From Paenibacillus turicensis (GTDB lineage Bacteria; Bacillota; Bacilli; Paenibacillales; Paenibacillaceae), in contig NZ_JAGGKG010000007.1 in the NCBI RefSeq assembly GCF_017873435.1, positions 62,001 through 126,000 on the forward strand: DNA of 64,000 nucleotides, read 5' to 3'. The notes below the pieces were generated by a model. It worked only from the letters and a program-made list of their open reading frames with translations, had not been told where the DNA came from and did not search any database. Positions 29,670-38,756 of this stretch are shown one piece after another (the stretch's first letter is position 1; every line of letters starts with the position of its first letter). Both the position numbers and the translations under genes were made by a program.

Positions 29670-30521
29670 ATGGGTGTCATCTATTCGATCTCTACGCCAT
29701 ACAGCATTATCACTTCTGCTACCTATAATGCAATCCATTCGTATCATGCTCATCTGCATTATGAAATCTATTATTTTCACGAGGGTAAAGCCAATTATTT
29801 AATTAATGATCGCGTCTATGTACTTGAGCCTGGTGATTTGATGCTGATGCATGGCATGACACTTCATAAAGCGCATGTTGATCCTAAAGTAGAGTACAAA
29901 CGCACCATCATCCATTTTGATCCCCGCTTTTTTAGTCAATTGATTCAGCCTGGATTTGCTGGAAACCTGCTTGAGCCGTTTGTTAAGCTGCGTAACATTC
30001 GTCTACAATTAAAAGGCGATGATAAGATAGAGATGGAGCGAAACCTTGCAAGGTTGGAGGGCTTGTACAATCAAGGAACAACGTATGGCCATCAGCGCTT
30101 TCAGGCTGGATTGTTGGATTTATTACTGATTATAGGACAGCTATGCCAAAACCCACTAAAGGATATACCTACGTATCCTTCTTTAAAAGAACAACATGCG
30201 CAGGCCATTATAAGTATTTTGGAGTCGAGTTTTAAAGAGGATATCAGCTTGGATAGACTGCAGGAGGGTTTGCATTTAAACAAATATTATTTAGCTAAAA
30301 CCTTTAAAGAAGTGACTGGCATGACCATTTTTCAATATTTGATGCATCGGCGCATCTATGAGGCCAAATTGATGCTTATTCAGCAGGACGTCAGCATAAC
30401 CGATATCGGCTATGAGGTTGGGTTCAAACATCCATCTCACTTCAGTCGCTCCTTCAAAATTAATACGGGGCTTACAGCGGAGCAATACCGTAAACAACAT
30501 CAATTAAATGATCTCTTTTAA
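29670..30521 (+). CDS. AraC-family regulator with cupin sensing domain
   Basis: A 283-residue regulator. The N-terminal cupin domain (about 20-110; HYEIYYFHEGKANYLINDRV, LEPGDLMLMHG) is of the sugar-sensing AraC_binding type. The C-terminal double HTH (about 180-280) contains ISLDRLQEGLHLNKYYLAKT and ITDIGYEVGFKHPSHFSR. It is divergent from the Gfo/Idh genes and is their likely activator, probably responding to the sugar or polyol they oxidise. RBS GGAGGGG. Confidence 0.9.
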   Translation: MGVIYSISTPYSIITSATYNAIHSYHAHLHYEIYYFHEGKANYLINDRVYVLEPGDLMLMHGMTLHKAHVDPKVEYKRTIIHFDPRFFSQLIQPGFAGNLLEPFVKLRNIRLQLKGDDKIEMERNLARLEGLYNQGTTYGHQRFQAGLLDLLLIIGQLCQNPLKDIPTYPSLKEQHAQAIISILESSFKEDISLDRLQEGLHLNKYYLAKTFKEVTGMTIFQYLMHRRIYEAKLMLIQQDVSITDIGYEVGFKHPSHFSRSFKINTGLTAEQYRKQHQLNDLF

Positions 30522-30558
30522 GTAAACAAAGTACTCCTTAGCTGTATTTTTCCTCGTT

Positions 30559-30879
30559 TTAAACAAATTGATTGGCAACGCCCCATTTACACATTTCCTC
30601 TAATATTGGCATTAAACTTAACCCTTTTGCTGTTAAAGAATATTCTACTTTTGGCGGAATTTGAGGGTATTCTTTTCTATGAACAATTCCAGAGTTCTCT
30701 AGGTCGCTTAACTGTGAGCTTAACATTTTGTGAGTAATAGCAGGGATTTTCCGTTTGAGCTCGCCATAACGTAGGGTCGTATCGGAACATAATTCATACA
30801 TAATTTTCATTTTCCATTTACCTCCGATGAGCGATAGTGTGAAGTCAAATGGCTTTAATTCTAATTCTGACAACTCCAT
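30559..30879 (-). CDS. HxlR-family transcriptional regulator
   Basis: A 106-residue winged-helix protein of the HxlR/DUF24 family: LSLIGGKWKMKIMYELC, LRYGELKRKIPAITHKMLSS and VEYSLTAKG are the family landmarks. There is no conserved N-terminal Cys of the thiol-sensing subset, but Cys25 (ELCSD) and Cys98 (EEMCKW) are present. It is divergent from a flavin reductase gene and a short dyad (AGTAT...ATACT, about 30896-30922) lies between them, so it probably controls that gene. Confidence 0.9.
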   Translation of the reverse strand: MELSELELKPFDFTLSLIGGKWKMKIMYELCSDTTLRYGELKRKIPAITHKMLSSQLSDLENSGIVHRKEYPQIPPKVEYSLTAKGLSLMPILEEMCKWGVANQFV

Positions 30880-31018
30880 TACTCTCCTTTAAGTAAGTAT
30901 CTAACAAGAAAGTGCATACTAGTTTTATTTATTTTCAAGCTTATAATTTAAAATGAATTCACAACTAATTATAAAAACCACTTATCACTTAATCAATTAT
31001 AGCTAAAAGGAGGTAAAA

Positions 31019-31651
31019 TTGTTGGCTAATGAACGTAACCTCACATTTAATACAAATGATTTGAGCGAAGATGAGATGTATAAATTGTTAACTGGCTCTG
31101 TTGTTCCTAGACCGATTGCATGGGTTTCATCAATAAGTAAGAAGGGGACTTTAAACTTAGCACCATTTAGCTTTTTTACTGTAGTTTCTAGAAATCCGCC
31201 TACATTATTGATCTCTATAGGACCAGGTGTTAATGAACGAAAGGGAAGCATTAAAGATACCTTAACCAATATTCGTGATGTTAAAGAATATATTATTAAT
31301 ATTGTACCAGAGTCACTTGGGGAAGCAATGTATCGTTCCTCCGCTAATGTAGAACCTGAGAAAAATGAGTTCGAGCTTGCAGAAGTGACTGCCGAGAATG
31401 GACAACTTTTGAATGTGCAGAGAGTAGAGGAAGCACCGATCTCCATAGAGCTTAAATTAGACCAGATCATTCCTGTTGGCGTAGATCATCTCGTGCTTGG
31501 AAAAGTGGTATGCATTCAAATAGATAAAGCCGTTTATGCAGGAAACTATAAAATAGACGTTGATAAGCTGAAGCCCCTTGCTAGTTTGGCAGGAGACTTT
31601 GCTAGTCTATCGCCTTCATTTGCATATGAGTCTAAGTCAAACGGTACATAA
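31019..31651 (+). CDS. flavin reductase family protein (FMN-binding split barrel)
   Basis: A 210-residue FMN-binding split-barrel protein. The signature region PRPIAWVSSISKKGTLNLAP, followed by FSFFTVVSRNPPTLLISIG, is typical of flavin reductase-like and flavoredoxin proteins. The C-terminal PLASLAGDFASL is also conserved. It is predicted to bind FMN and pass electrons from NAD(P)H. The start is one of two adjacent TTG codons (31019 or 31022) after AAAAGGAGG. It is divergent from an HxlR regulator, a common pairing in Bacillales for quinone, aldehyde or oxidative stress. Confidence 0.9.
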   Translation: MLANERNLTFNTNDLSEDEMYKLLTGSVVPRPIAWVSSISKKGTLNLAPFSFFTVVSRNPPTLLISIGPGVNERKGSIKDTLTNIRDVKEYIINIVPESLGEAMYRSSANVEPEKNEFELAEVTAENGQLLNVQRVEEAPISIELKLDQIIPVGVDHLVLGKVVCIQIDKAVYAGNYKIDVDKLKPLASLAGDFASLSPSFAYESKSNGT

Positions 31652-31686
31652 ATTATTATGCTAACTGAGTCTTCTACACAAAAAAA

Positions 31687-31708
31687 CCTCAGGGCATTGT
31701 CTCTGAGG
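31687..31708 (-). terminator. terminator of the hypothetical gene at 31725
   Basis: CCTCAGGG pairs with CTCTGAGG; on the minus strand the stem is followed by TTTTTTTGTG. It may also serve the convergent flavin reductase gene on the plus strand (followed by AAAATCTTTT). Confidence 0.85.
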
Positions 31709-31724
31709 AAAATCTTTTCGTATG

Positions 31725-32354
31725 CTAGATCAACTCGCCTAACCAAACATCTCCGAGCTTAACACTATACACAGTATCCTCACCGGTACTTAATTTTACA
31801 GTTTCGTCTTTGTAGGCTTTGTTTTTGATTGCTTCGATACTCTTATCGGTTCTAAGTCCCATAGTTACATCCTCTTGTAATTCAGTAAGACGATAATATT
31901 CTGACTCTAGGGCAAGCTCCCATTTAAAATCTTGAAGACTCGCTATTTTCCCATACAGCTGTGAGGGGAAGTCTCTTTTGTCATTACTTTTTTCAAATGT
32001 ATTATCATAAAAATGCAAGCAATCACGAAAAGCAACCACAATTTGGGAATTTATAAAATTGGGATGATAGAGCCATATTTTCAAGTAAAATGGTTCATCT
32101 AATCTTTTCATTTGCTGATACCAAGATTGATACACTTCGATCATCGCCTCAAGTAGTAAACGAGAATACCAGATTGGAGGATTCCGTCTAGTTAACCTGA
32201 AAAATGGATCAATCCATAACTTTACATAATCTCTATTGCTACGAAACATTTCTTCCATGTCTAAATCAATGAATCGTTGTTTCCATTGGTCAATTTGCTT
32301 AATTCTACGCCGCCAACCACGGATTTTCTTTTTGTTTGAAGATGGGTTTGCCAT
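31725..32354 (-). CDS. hypothetical protein
   Basis: 209 residues, soluble, with a very basic N-terminus (KKKIRGWRRRIKQIDQWKQR) and many aromatic residues in the middle (DPFFRL, PPIWYSRLL, WLYHPNF). I do not recognise the family. No signal peptide, membrane segment or catalytic motif is visible. ATG 32354 is preferred over the upstream GTG because GGAGGA lies seven bases before it. It is a single-gene unit with its own terminator, about 100 bases after the TIGR04076-like gene on the same strand. Confidence 0.65.
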   Translation of the reverse strand: MANPSSNKKKIRGWRRRIKQIDQWKQRFIDLDMEEMFRSNRDYVKLWIDPFFRLTRRNPPIWYSRLLLEAMIEVYQSWYQQMKRLDEPFYLKIWLYHPNFINSQIVVAFRDCLHFYDNTFEKSNDKRDFPSQLYGKIASLQDFKWELALESEYYRLTELQEDVTMGLRTDKSIEAIKNKAYKDETVKLSTGEDTVYSVKLGDVWLGELI

Positions 32355-32450
32355 AATCGTGTCCTCCACCAATAAGCTCTATCACTTCATCATTATTTTG
32401 TAATTGTAAAAAAAGATGATAAGTCAAGATGAAATGATAAAATTCTATAA

Positions 32451-32798
32451 CTAATCAAAAAACTTCCCCTTATAAAAATTCTCATTATCAAGTTTTTTCG
32501 CCGTCATTCTAAACATAACGCAACCATCTGGGCATACAATTTCCTTGCTATATTTGCTAGTACCACCGATGTTCTCTAAATCTCCACCACTTCTGACAGC
32601 CTCCATGATTGGAAACATTGTCATCATTACTTTTGAGCAAATCCCTTGTCCATCTGCATTTACAGGACAACCATAGGTACAAGTATACTTATCACCGATT
32701 TCCTCGCCGTTTCGGCAATATCGCTCTGTGTGCTCACTACGCAGAAAGCCTATTACCTCAGTTTCCCATTCATATTCCTCAGCATACCATTTTTTCAT
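32451..32798 (-). CDS. TIGR04076-like small cysteine-containing protein
   Basis: 115 residues. The pattern GDKYTCTYGCPVN, then GQGICSKVMMTMFPIMEAVR and IVCPDGCVMFRM resembles the TIGR04076 family, whose members have conserved Cys and Pro and unknown function. Six cysteines in a small protein suggest metal or cluster binding, but this is inference. ATG 32798 follows AGGAGGT. It seems monocistronic or in a loose pair with the hypothetical gene downstream. Confidence 0.65.
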   Translation of the reverse strand: MKKWYAEEYEWETEVIGFLRSEHTERYCRNGEEIGDKYTCTYGCPVNADGQGICSKVMMTMFPIMEAVRSGGDLENIGGTSKYSKEIVCPDGCVMFRMTAKKLDNENFYKGKFFD

Positions 32799-33015
32799 GA
32801 TTGACCTCCTAGCCTCATCTAACACTTTTATATCAGAACAATTATTATGGTAAAGGAATAGAGTAATTACATCTTGATTTTACTTGCTGTAATTTATTGT
32901 GGATGACAAGATTACAATCATAATTTTGAACAATTTATCAACTACAAATGTGGAAAGGATTAGAAATGATCTAACAAAAATTCTTTTCCAAATGTAATGT
33001 CTTGAATTTTCAGTA

Positions 33016-33044
33016 TTGAATGAATACACACATTATCGTATAAT
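33016..33044 (+). promoter_or_regulatory. sigma-A promoter of the carbamoyltransferase-like gene
   Basis: TTGAAT (33016-33021) and a perfect TATAAT (33039-33044) are 17 bases apart. The -10 is about 48 bases upstream of the proposed TTG start at 33092. It is one of the best promoters in the window and shows that the gene is independently transcribed. Confidence 0.75.
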
Positions 33045-33091
33045 CATACAATTAATTGCACTTTATTCCTGTTTGAAGGAGGTTGTTTGAT

Positions 33092-33937
33092 TTGCATTTA
33101 TTGGATGTTAATGGACTATCTTCTTTACAAATATTAGAGATTTTTAATTTAAGCAAAAGACTAAAGGAACATAAAGTAGAGCGATTATTGCAAGGTAAGA
33201 CCTTTATTCTGTTTTTTCCTGAGAATAGCCTAAGAACAAGAATTACATTTGAAAAAGGAATCAAAGATTTGGGAGGAGAGTGTATACTGTTCCCCCCAGA
33301 AGCACTAGACCGCAGGGAGCAACTTATTGATACCGTCAAATACATAGAGAATTGGGCGGATGGTATAGTTGTTAGGCATTCAGATTTTACGAAAATTACG
33401 GAAATGGCAAGGTATTCATCCATTCCCATTGTCAACGCAATGACTTCGGTTAACCATCCATGCGAAATATTAGCGGACTTATACTCAATAAGTGAGAAGG
33501 AAAACAACTATAGGCAGCTAGTGTATACTTTCGTTGGTCCCGCAAGTAATATCTCTAAGTCGTGGACGAACGTGGCGAAAATAATGAATCTGGACTTTAA
33601 CCACGTCAGCTTAGTTGGTAATGAGATTACAGAGCAATCTCATAACTATAAGTTCCATACAGAGCTTGAAGAGGTCTTGAAGCATAGTGATGTGATTCTT
33701 ACGGACTCATTGCCCAATCAATTTCGAACAGATGATTATTTCAGCAAGTATCAAATAACCTTAGATAGAATGTTGTTAACGAAAAAAAATTCAATATTGA
33801 ATCCATGTCCGCCCTTTTTCCGAAATGAAGAAGTAAGCGAAGATGTAATAAATTCAGATTATTTTGTTGGTCATTCATTTAAAAAAAATTTAGTTTATGT
33901 ACAACAAGCGATCATTTTATATTGTCTCTCCAACTAA
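33092..33937 (+). CDS. divergent ornithine/aspartate carbamoyltransferase-family protein
   Basis: About 281 residues of the carbamoyltransferase fold. The carbamoyl-phosphate loop is NSLRTRITFEKG (SxRTR kept) at about 47-58. The second motif is HPCEILADLY, where most members have HPxQ. The third region is LNPCPPFFRNEEV instead of the HCLPA of ornithine or the HPGPVNR of aspartate enzymes. It is also shorter than usual (about 310). It is isolated from argininine or pyrimidine genes and has its own strong promoter, so a specialised acceptor is plausible, or loss of classic activity. TTG 33092 lies nine bases after AAGGAGG. Confidence 0.78.
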   Translation: MHLLDVNGLSSLQILEIFNLSKRLKEHKVERLLQGKTFILFFPENSLRTRITFEKGIKDLGGECILFPPEALDRREQLIDTVKYIENWADGIVVRHSDFTKITEMARYSSIPIVNAMTSVNHPCEILADLYSISEKENNYRQLVYTFVGPASNISKSWTNVAKIMNLDFNHVSLVGNEITEQSHNYKFHTELEEVLKHSDVILTDSLPNQFRTDDYFSKYQITLDRMLLTKKNSILNPCPPFFRNEEVSEDVINSDYFVGHSFKKNLVYVQQAIILYCLSN

Positions 33938-33942
33938 AACAA

Positions 33943-33964
33943 GCGGGGGAAGTTACTCCCCCGC
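33943..33964. terminator. GC-rich hairpin between convergent genes
   Basis: GCGGGGGA and TCCCCCGC form a very stable stem with a short loop, overlapping the rlmD stop codon. T-runs are weak on both sides, but the position between convergent genes fits a shared terminator. Confidence 0.65.
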
Positions 33965-35461
33965 CAATTTAAGTAACACACAGCACTCCACCTGACTCGT
34001 CTGTGGAAACATATCCACAGGTTGAACCGATTCAATCTTATATCCACCCTCTAGTAGCAACTTACAATCCTTAGCTAACGTAGAAGGGTTACAGGATACA
34101 TAAATAAACTTCTCAGGCTTCGTATACAGAACAGCGTCAATAAAACGTGAATCCAGTCCAGTACGCGGGGGATCGGCAATTATAACATCAGGCTTGTAGC
34201 CCTTTTTAACCCAGCGAGGAAGCAACTCCTCGGCATACCCCTCATAAAAGCTCACATTATTCATGTCGTTATTTTTTGCATTATTTTTTGCATCTATGAC
34301 CGCTTCAGGAATTGACTCGATCCCACGGATTTCCTTCGCGTAAGGGGCGAGCCATAATCCAATTGTTCCTGTTCCGCAATAGGCATCAACAACTGACTCT
34401 TGACCAGTCAAGCCTGCATAGGCCCGTACCGTCTCATATAATGATACAGTTTGCATCGGATTAAGCTGGAAAAAGGCTCTTGGAGATAGGTTGAATTTAA
34501 CCTCCCCAAGGGATTCCTCCATATGCTGTGTTCCCCATAGTAATACCGTTTTTGGACCAAATACAAGTGAAGTGTTTTTTGCATTAATATTCATAGATAT
34601 GCCTGTAAGTCCTACAATGTTGATGCGTAGCTCAGCTACAATTTTATCTAACTGTGGGATGTTTTCATTAGAAGTGACTAACGTGAGCTGTAGCTCATTG
34701 GATTGAAAACCATAACGTACAACAACGGTACGAACGTAGCCATTTGATCCACGAGCCTGAGCTTTAGTTACAGGTATTTTTAGCTTTTGTATAATAGCTG
34801 TTGTTGCAGCGATTGTTTCATTGAGTTTAGGGTGTTGAATTGGGCAACCTGCTATATCAATTAACTGATGAGATTCAGGTGCGTATAGTCCAGCAATTAC
34901 TTTACCTTTTTCTAAACCGAGCTGAAGCTGCGCTTTATTTCGATATCCCCAAGGATGCTCCATGCTTAAAATTGGTTTAATTTTAATATTTGGTAAATTC
35001 GCATAACGAGCAAAAGCTTCCTTAACAATTTCCTCCTTGGCTAACGCTTGTCCCTTTGAGGATAGGTGCTGAATTTGACATCCCCCACATTGATCATAAA
35101 CGGGGCAGGGAGGTTGAATACGTTCTGCTGATTTTTTTTCCACATGCTGAATTAATGCTTCAATAAACTTATTTTCAGAGCGTGTTACCTTTGCTTTAAC
35201 GACCTCACCTGGAAGTGCACCGTTAATAAAAACGGCTTTACGACGATAATAGCCCACACCCTCGCCATTAATCCCAATTCTTTTAATCGTAACGATGATA
35301 TTATCACCAATTGAGAGTGCTTCTGCCGTTTCCTTGTTTTGAACTTTGTCATTTTGACTTTGAACCTTATCTTTTTTACCTTTAGGAAATTTATGATTAA
35401 ATTTGTTGTTTTTAAAATTTGAGCTTGATTTGGCCTTGCCTTTTGTGTTCATATTTTTCAT
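33953..35461 (-). CDS. rlmD: 23S rRNA (uracil-C5)-methyltransferase, RlmD/RlmCD type
   Basis: About 502 residues. A low-complexity Lys/Asn-rich N-terminus (about 40 residues) precedes a TRAM RNA-binding domain (about 50-105). Then come the iron-sulfur cysteines CPVYDQCGGC and AGCP, the SAM motif VVDAYCGTGTIGL, and the catalytic Cys in VSCNPSTLAKDC. It makes 5-methyluridine in 23S rRNA; Gram-positive members may modify both U747 and U1939 (RlmCD). The start is uncertain between several ATGs: 35461 or 35452 follow GGATGGAG, whereas the longest frame (35548) looks too long. Confidence 0.92.
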   Translation of the reverse strand: MKNMNTKGKAKSSSNFKNNKFNHKFPKGKKDKVQSQNDKVQNKETAEALSIGDNIIVTIKRIGINGEGVGYYRRKAVFINGALPGEVVKAKVTRSENKFIEALIQHVEKKSAERIQPPCPVYDQCGGCQIQHLSSKGQALAKEEIVKEAFARYANLPNIKIKPILSMEHPWGYRNKAQLQLGLEKGKVIAGLYAPESHQLIDIAGCPIQHPKLNETIAATTAIIQKLKIPVTKAQARGSNGYVRTVVVRYGFQSNELQLTLVTSNENIPQLDKIVAELRINIVGLTGISMNINAKNTSLVFGPKTVLLWGTQHMEESLGEVKFNLSPRAFFQLNPMQTVSLYETVRAYAGLTGQESVVDAYCGTGTIGLWLAPYAKEIRGIESIPEAVIDAKNNAKNNDMNNVSFYEGYAEELLPRWVKKGYKPDVIIADPPRTGLDSRFIDAVLYTKPEKFIYVSCNPSTLAKDCKLLLEGGYKIESVQPVDMFPQTSQVECCVLLKLAGE

Positions 35462-35659
35462 TTCTCCATCCTTCATCATTTCTTCACCCACCACTATACC
35501 ATGTCCAACGTGAGAGTACCATGTGATTTGAAATGAAAGTAAAACCATCTTAAATTAAGGCACTTGTTACTTTTATATTAAAAAGGTTGCCGATTTCAGC
35601 TGTACTTAGGTAAACTTAATTTATTAGGTATTAAAAAAGTTGTAATAGGAGCTTGGTTT

Positions 35660-37486
35660 ATGAATACGCAAACGGTTGATATGGAGCAAGCACGCTTCTA
35701 TCTACAAAAATATTATGGATATCCTGATTTTAGAGAAGGACAACGTCGTATTGTCGAAAGTGTATTAGCGGGAGCGGATACGCTTGGCATTATGCCTACA
35801 GGGGGCGGGAAGTCAGTATGTTATCAAATTCCTGCCTTGATGTTTTCAGGGTTAACCCTCGTCGTATCTCCACTTATTTCTTTGATGAAGGACCAAGTGG
35901 ATGCTTTAACTGCGATGGGCATTCCTGCGGCGTATATTAATAGCACGTTAAGTGGCAAAGAAGTGAATGAGGTTATTCGTGCTGCGCGTCGCTCCCAAAT
36001 TAAGCTACTCTATGTGGCGCCTGAGCGCTTAGAATTAGATTGGTTCCGTGAGGAAATGAAGCAGCTACAAATTTCGTGTGTTGCGGTCGATGAAGCCCAT
36101 TGTGTATCCCAGTGGGGACACGATTTTCGTACAAGCTATTTAGCTGTATCTCCATTTGTAGATGAACTGCCTGTCAGACCGATTGTGGCTGCGTTTACGG
36201 CGACAGCTACACCTCAGGTTATGGATGACATGACTAGCTTACTGAGGCTGTCACAGCCCTCTATTTTCGTTACAGGGCTTGGGCGAGATAATTTGGCGAT
36301 GTCTGTATTACGTGGGGAAAACAAACGTGAATTTATTTTAAATTATGCCCATACACACGCTCACCAGCCAGGGATTATTTATGCTGCAACTCGTAAGGAT
36401 GTAGATGACCTATATCAACGCTTAAATGACAGCGGGGTAAAGGCAGGCAGATATCATGCAGGCTTGTCTGATCAAGAGCGCGAGAAAAGTCAGGAGAGCT
36501 TCCTGTATGATGACATACGCGTCATGGTGGCAACGAATGCGTTTGGAATGGGGATAGATAAATCCAACGTTCGTTATGTGATCCATTACAATATGCCTAA
36601 AAATATGGAGGCATATGTCCAAGAGGCCGGCCGTGCAGGTCGTGACGGAGACCCAAGTGAATGTATATTGTTATTTAGTGCGCAGGACATTATGACGCAA
36701 AAGTTTCTTATTGAGCAAAATCCACAGGATGAGACCCGCAAGCATAACGAATATCGAAAATTGCAGCAAATGGTGCAATATTGCTATTCTACGAGCTGTT
36801 TAAAATGGGAAATGCTAGATTACTTTGGAGAAGATCATGATAACAAGCCTTGTGGCATTTGCAGCTCATGTCGAGATGAGCGAGAGCTAGTAGATCGTAC
36901 GAGAGATGCACAGATCGTATTTTCCTGTATTCATAGAATGAGAGAGCGTTTTGGTGTGGCGTTAATTGCCGCGGTGTTAAAAGGCTCCCGAAATAAAAAG
37001 GTGCTGCAATATGGCTTTGATCAGCTTCCCACCTATGCGATGCTTAGAGCGTTAACCGAAAAACAAATTTCTGAACTTATCAATTTATTTATTGCAGAAG
37101 GGTATTTACGTCTGTCAGAAGGGCAATATCCGATAGTTCAATTAGAACCATTAGCAGTAGATGTTTTAAAAGGTAATCATACTGTAATGATGCGTGCGCC
37201 TGAAGCTGATAAGAACGTCAGTGATTCTAAAAGGAAAAAATCTTATGATGCGGGTCCTTCAGCAGTTAATGAAGTCGTCTTTGAACAATTACGTCTCATT
37301 CGCCGAGAACTAGCTGAACGTGATCGTGTTCCATCCTATATTATTTTTAACGATGCGACCTTGCGTGAGATGAGTGTCATTTGTCCAACTAGCGAAGCAG
37401 CGATGCTGAAAATAAAGGGAGTAGGGGAAGTGAAATTCCGCAAGTACGGTAAGCCGTTCCTAGACTTTTTTCAAGAAATGGAATAG
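35660..37486 (+). CDS. recQ: ATP-dependent DNA helicase RecQ
   Basis: A 608-residue SF2 3'-5' helicase. Walker A is MPTGGGKSVCYQ, the DEAH box is VDEAHCVSQWGHDFR, and motif VI is EAGRAGRDGDPSEC. The RecQ zinc site follows (CYSTSC...CGICSSC), then the winged helix and a C-terminal HRDC domain (about 525-605, with RVPSYIIFNDATL). All domains are complete and the length is normal. It works in recombination and replication-fork repair. RBS AGGAGC. It is divergent from rlmD and ends at a strong terminator. Confidence 0.96.
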   Translation: MNTQTVDMEQARFYLQKYYGYPDFREGQRRIVESVLAGADTLGIMPTGGGKSVCYQIPALMFSGLTLVVSPLISLMKDQVDALTAMGIPAAYINSTLSGKEVNEVIRAARRSQIKLLYVAPERLELDWFREEMKQLQISCVAVDEAHCVSQWGHDFRTSYLAVSPFVDELPVRPIVAAFTATATPQVMDDMTSLLRLSQPSIFVTGLGRDNLAMSVLRGENKREFILNYAHTHAHQPGIIYAATRKDVDDLYQRLNDSGVKAGRYHAGLSDQEREKSQESFLYDDIRVMVATNAFGMGIDKSNVRYVIHYNMPKNMEAYVQEAGRAGRDGDPSECILLFSAQDIMTQKFLIEQNPQDETRKHNEYRKLQQMVQYCYSTSCLKWEMLDYFGEDHDNKPCGICSSCRDERELVDRTRDAQIVFSCIHRMRERFGVALIAAVLKGSRNKKVLQYGFDQLPTYAMLRALTEKQISELINLFIAEGYLRLSEGQYPIVQLEPLAVDVLKGNHTVMMRAPEADKNVSDSKRKKSYDAGPSAVNEVVFEQLRLIRRELAERDRVPSYIIFNDATLREMSVICPTSEAAMLKIKGVGEVKFRKYGKPFLDFFQEME

Positions 37487-37520
37487 CGCATAAATAATAA
37501 AACAATAGCCAAATAAACAA

Positions 37521-37557
37521 AAAAGAGTGGCTGACTTCAAAGTCAATCACTCTTTTT
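37521..37557. terminator. bidirectional terminator
   Basis: AAAAGAGTG and TTGACTTT-type inner pairing close a stem with CACTCTTTTTT; A-run on the left and T-run on the right. It lies between recQ and the convergent minus-strand lipase gene. Confidence 0.88.
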
Positions 37558-37606
37558 TACATTTCATTATTTAAAATAGTACTTAATTTTTATGGATCGT
37601 TTGTTA

Positions 37607-38536
37607 CTATTGCACTTTTTTGTTGAGCCAAGTCAAAATATCACCTATAACCTCATCTCGGTTAATTTCATTTAATATTTCATGTCTTCCGCCTTCATAC
37701 ACCTTAACCTCAACATCTCGTAACCCAGCAGAGTGATACAACTGCACAAGTCTTCGTATGCCCACACCAAAATGGCTAACAGGATCTTGTGAGCCACTCA
37801 CAATATAAACAGGCTTATCAGGGTCAAGTTGCTGAACCATTGCTGGTTTGTGTAACTCATGTAATAAAGCAAATAAACCTGCAAAAAATCCAGCACTACA
37901 TAAAAAACCACAATACGGGTTTTCCATATAGGCGTCGACCACTTGCTCATCTCTCGATAACCAATCAAACGGTGTGCGTACAGGTCTGAAGTTGTGATTG
38001 AAGCTACCAAAGGAAAGGGCGTTTAGCACTTTACTAGGATGTCTGTCCCCATACCATTTACATTCGAGTTTGGCTATATTGAGTGCAATTCCAGTGAATG
38101 CACGTGGACCATTTGTTCCGCTTAATAAAAATCCAGCATAAGGATCATGATCAATACACATCATTTTTTGAGTAAGGAACGACCCCATACTATGTCCAAA
38201 CAAAAATAAAGGTAAATTTGGATGGCGGTCACTAATCCATTCCCGAATTAATTTCATATCGTCAAGCATACCTTCTAGCCCATTATTTCCCAGGTAACCT
38301 AGGTCATCCATTGTAGGTGCAGTTTTACCATGACCACGATGATCGTGAGCATAAACAATGAAGCCTTCATCTGTAAGCCTTTGTGCAAAAGGAGCGTAAC
38401 GCTCTGCTGATTCCGCCATGCCATGTGCGATATGTACAACACCTTTAAATTTAGTGTCAGATGTAGAAGGGAACCAATGATAAATATGAACAAAATGACC
38501 AACATCGTTTAACAACGTATAGGTTTCTTCTGTCAA
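37607..38536 (-). CDS. alpha/beta hydrolase, monoacylglycerol lipase/lysophospholipase type
   Basis: A 309-residue serine hydrolase. IAHGMAESAERY forms the oxyanion region, HDHRGHG is conserved in the lysophospholipase/MGL family, the nucleophile elbow is GHSMGS, the acid Asp is in GSQDPVSHFG and the His in GGRHEILNE. Bacillus relatives such as YtpA act on phospholipids. The start is TTG 38536 with AAGGGAG upstream. A palindromic element (copy 3) separates it from the VOC gene. It is likely cytoplasmic. Confidence 0.9.
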   Translation of the reverse strand: MTEETYTLLNDVGHFVHIYHWFPSTSDTKFKGVVHIAHGMAESAERYAPFAQRLTDEGFIVYAHDHRGHGKTAPTMDDLGYLGNNGLEGMLDDMKLIREWISDRHPNLPLFLFGHSMGSFLTQKMMCIDHDPYAGFLLSGTNGPRAFTGIALNIAKLECKWYGDRHPSKVLNALSFGSFNHNFRPVRTPFDWLSRDEQVVDAYMENPYCGFLCSAGFFAGLFALLHELHKPAMVQQLDPDKPVYIVSGSQDPVSHFGVGIRRLVQLYHSAGLRDVEVKVYEGGRHEILNEINRDEVIGDILTWLNKKVQ

Positions 38537-38583
38537 AAGCTTGCACTCCCTTCATCATGATATTATAAAAATTTAATAAATAT

Positions 38584-38753
38584 GGCTCAATCTTGAAATC
38601 AGTGCTTGACAGCCACCCCAAACTAGCGAAGAGACAGAGCGATTCTAAAGATTGTTTTTTTAAATCAAATTCCACCAATACATTTACTTCAATTAAAAGG
38701 AATATGATTTTAACACAATCGTATGCCTCATGTCATTGTCAACTACTGATTTT
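38584..38753. repeat. palindromic MITE-like element, copy 3 (subtype A)
   Basis: It starts with the outer block GGCTCAATCTT, then AAATCAGTGCTTGACA, which pairs with TGTCAACTACTGATTT at 38738-38753. The subterminal block AGCGAAGAGACAGAG and the core AAATCAAATTCC / GGAATATGATTTTAAC match copies 1 and 5. The right arm lacks about 25 bases, including the partner of GAGACAGAG, so this copy has suffered a deletion. It ends three bases past the stop of the VOC gene. Confidence 0.85.
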
Positions 38754-38756
38754 ACT

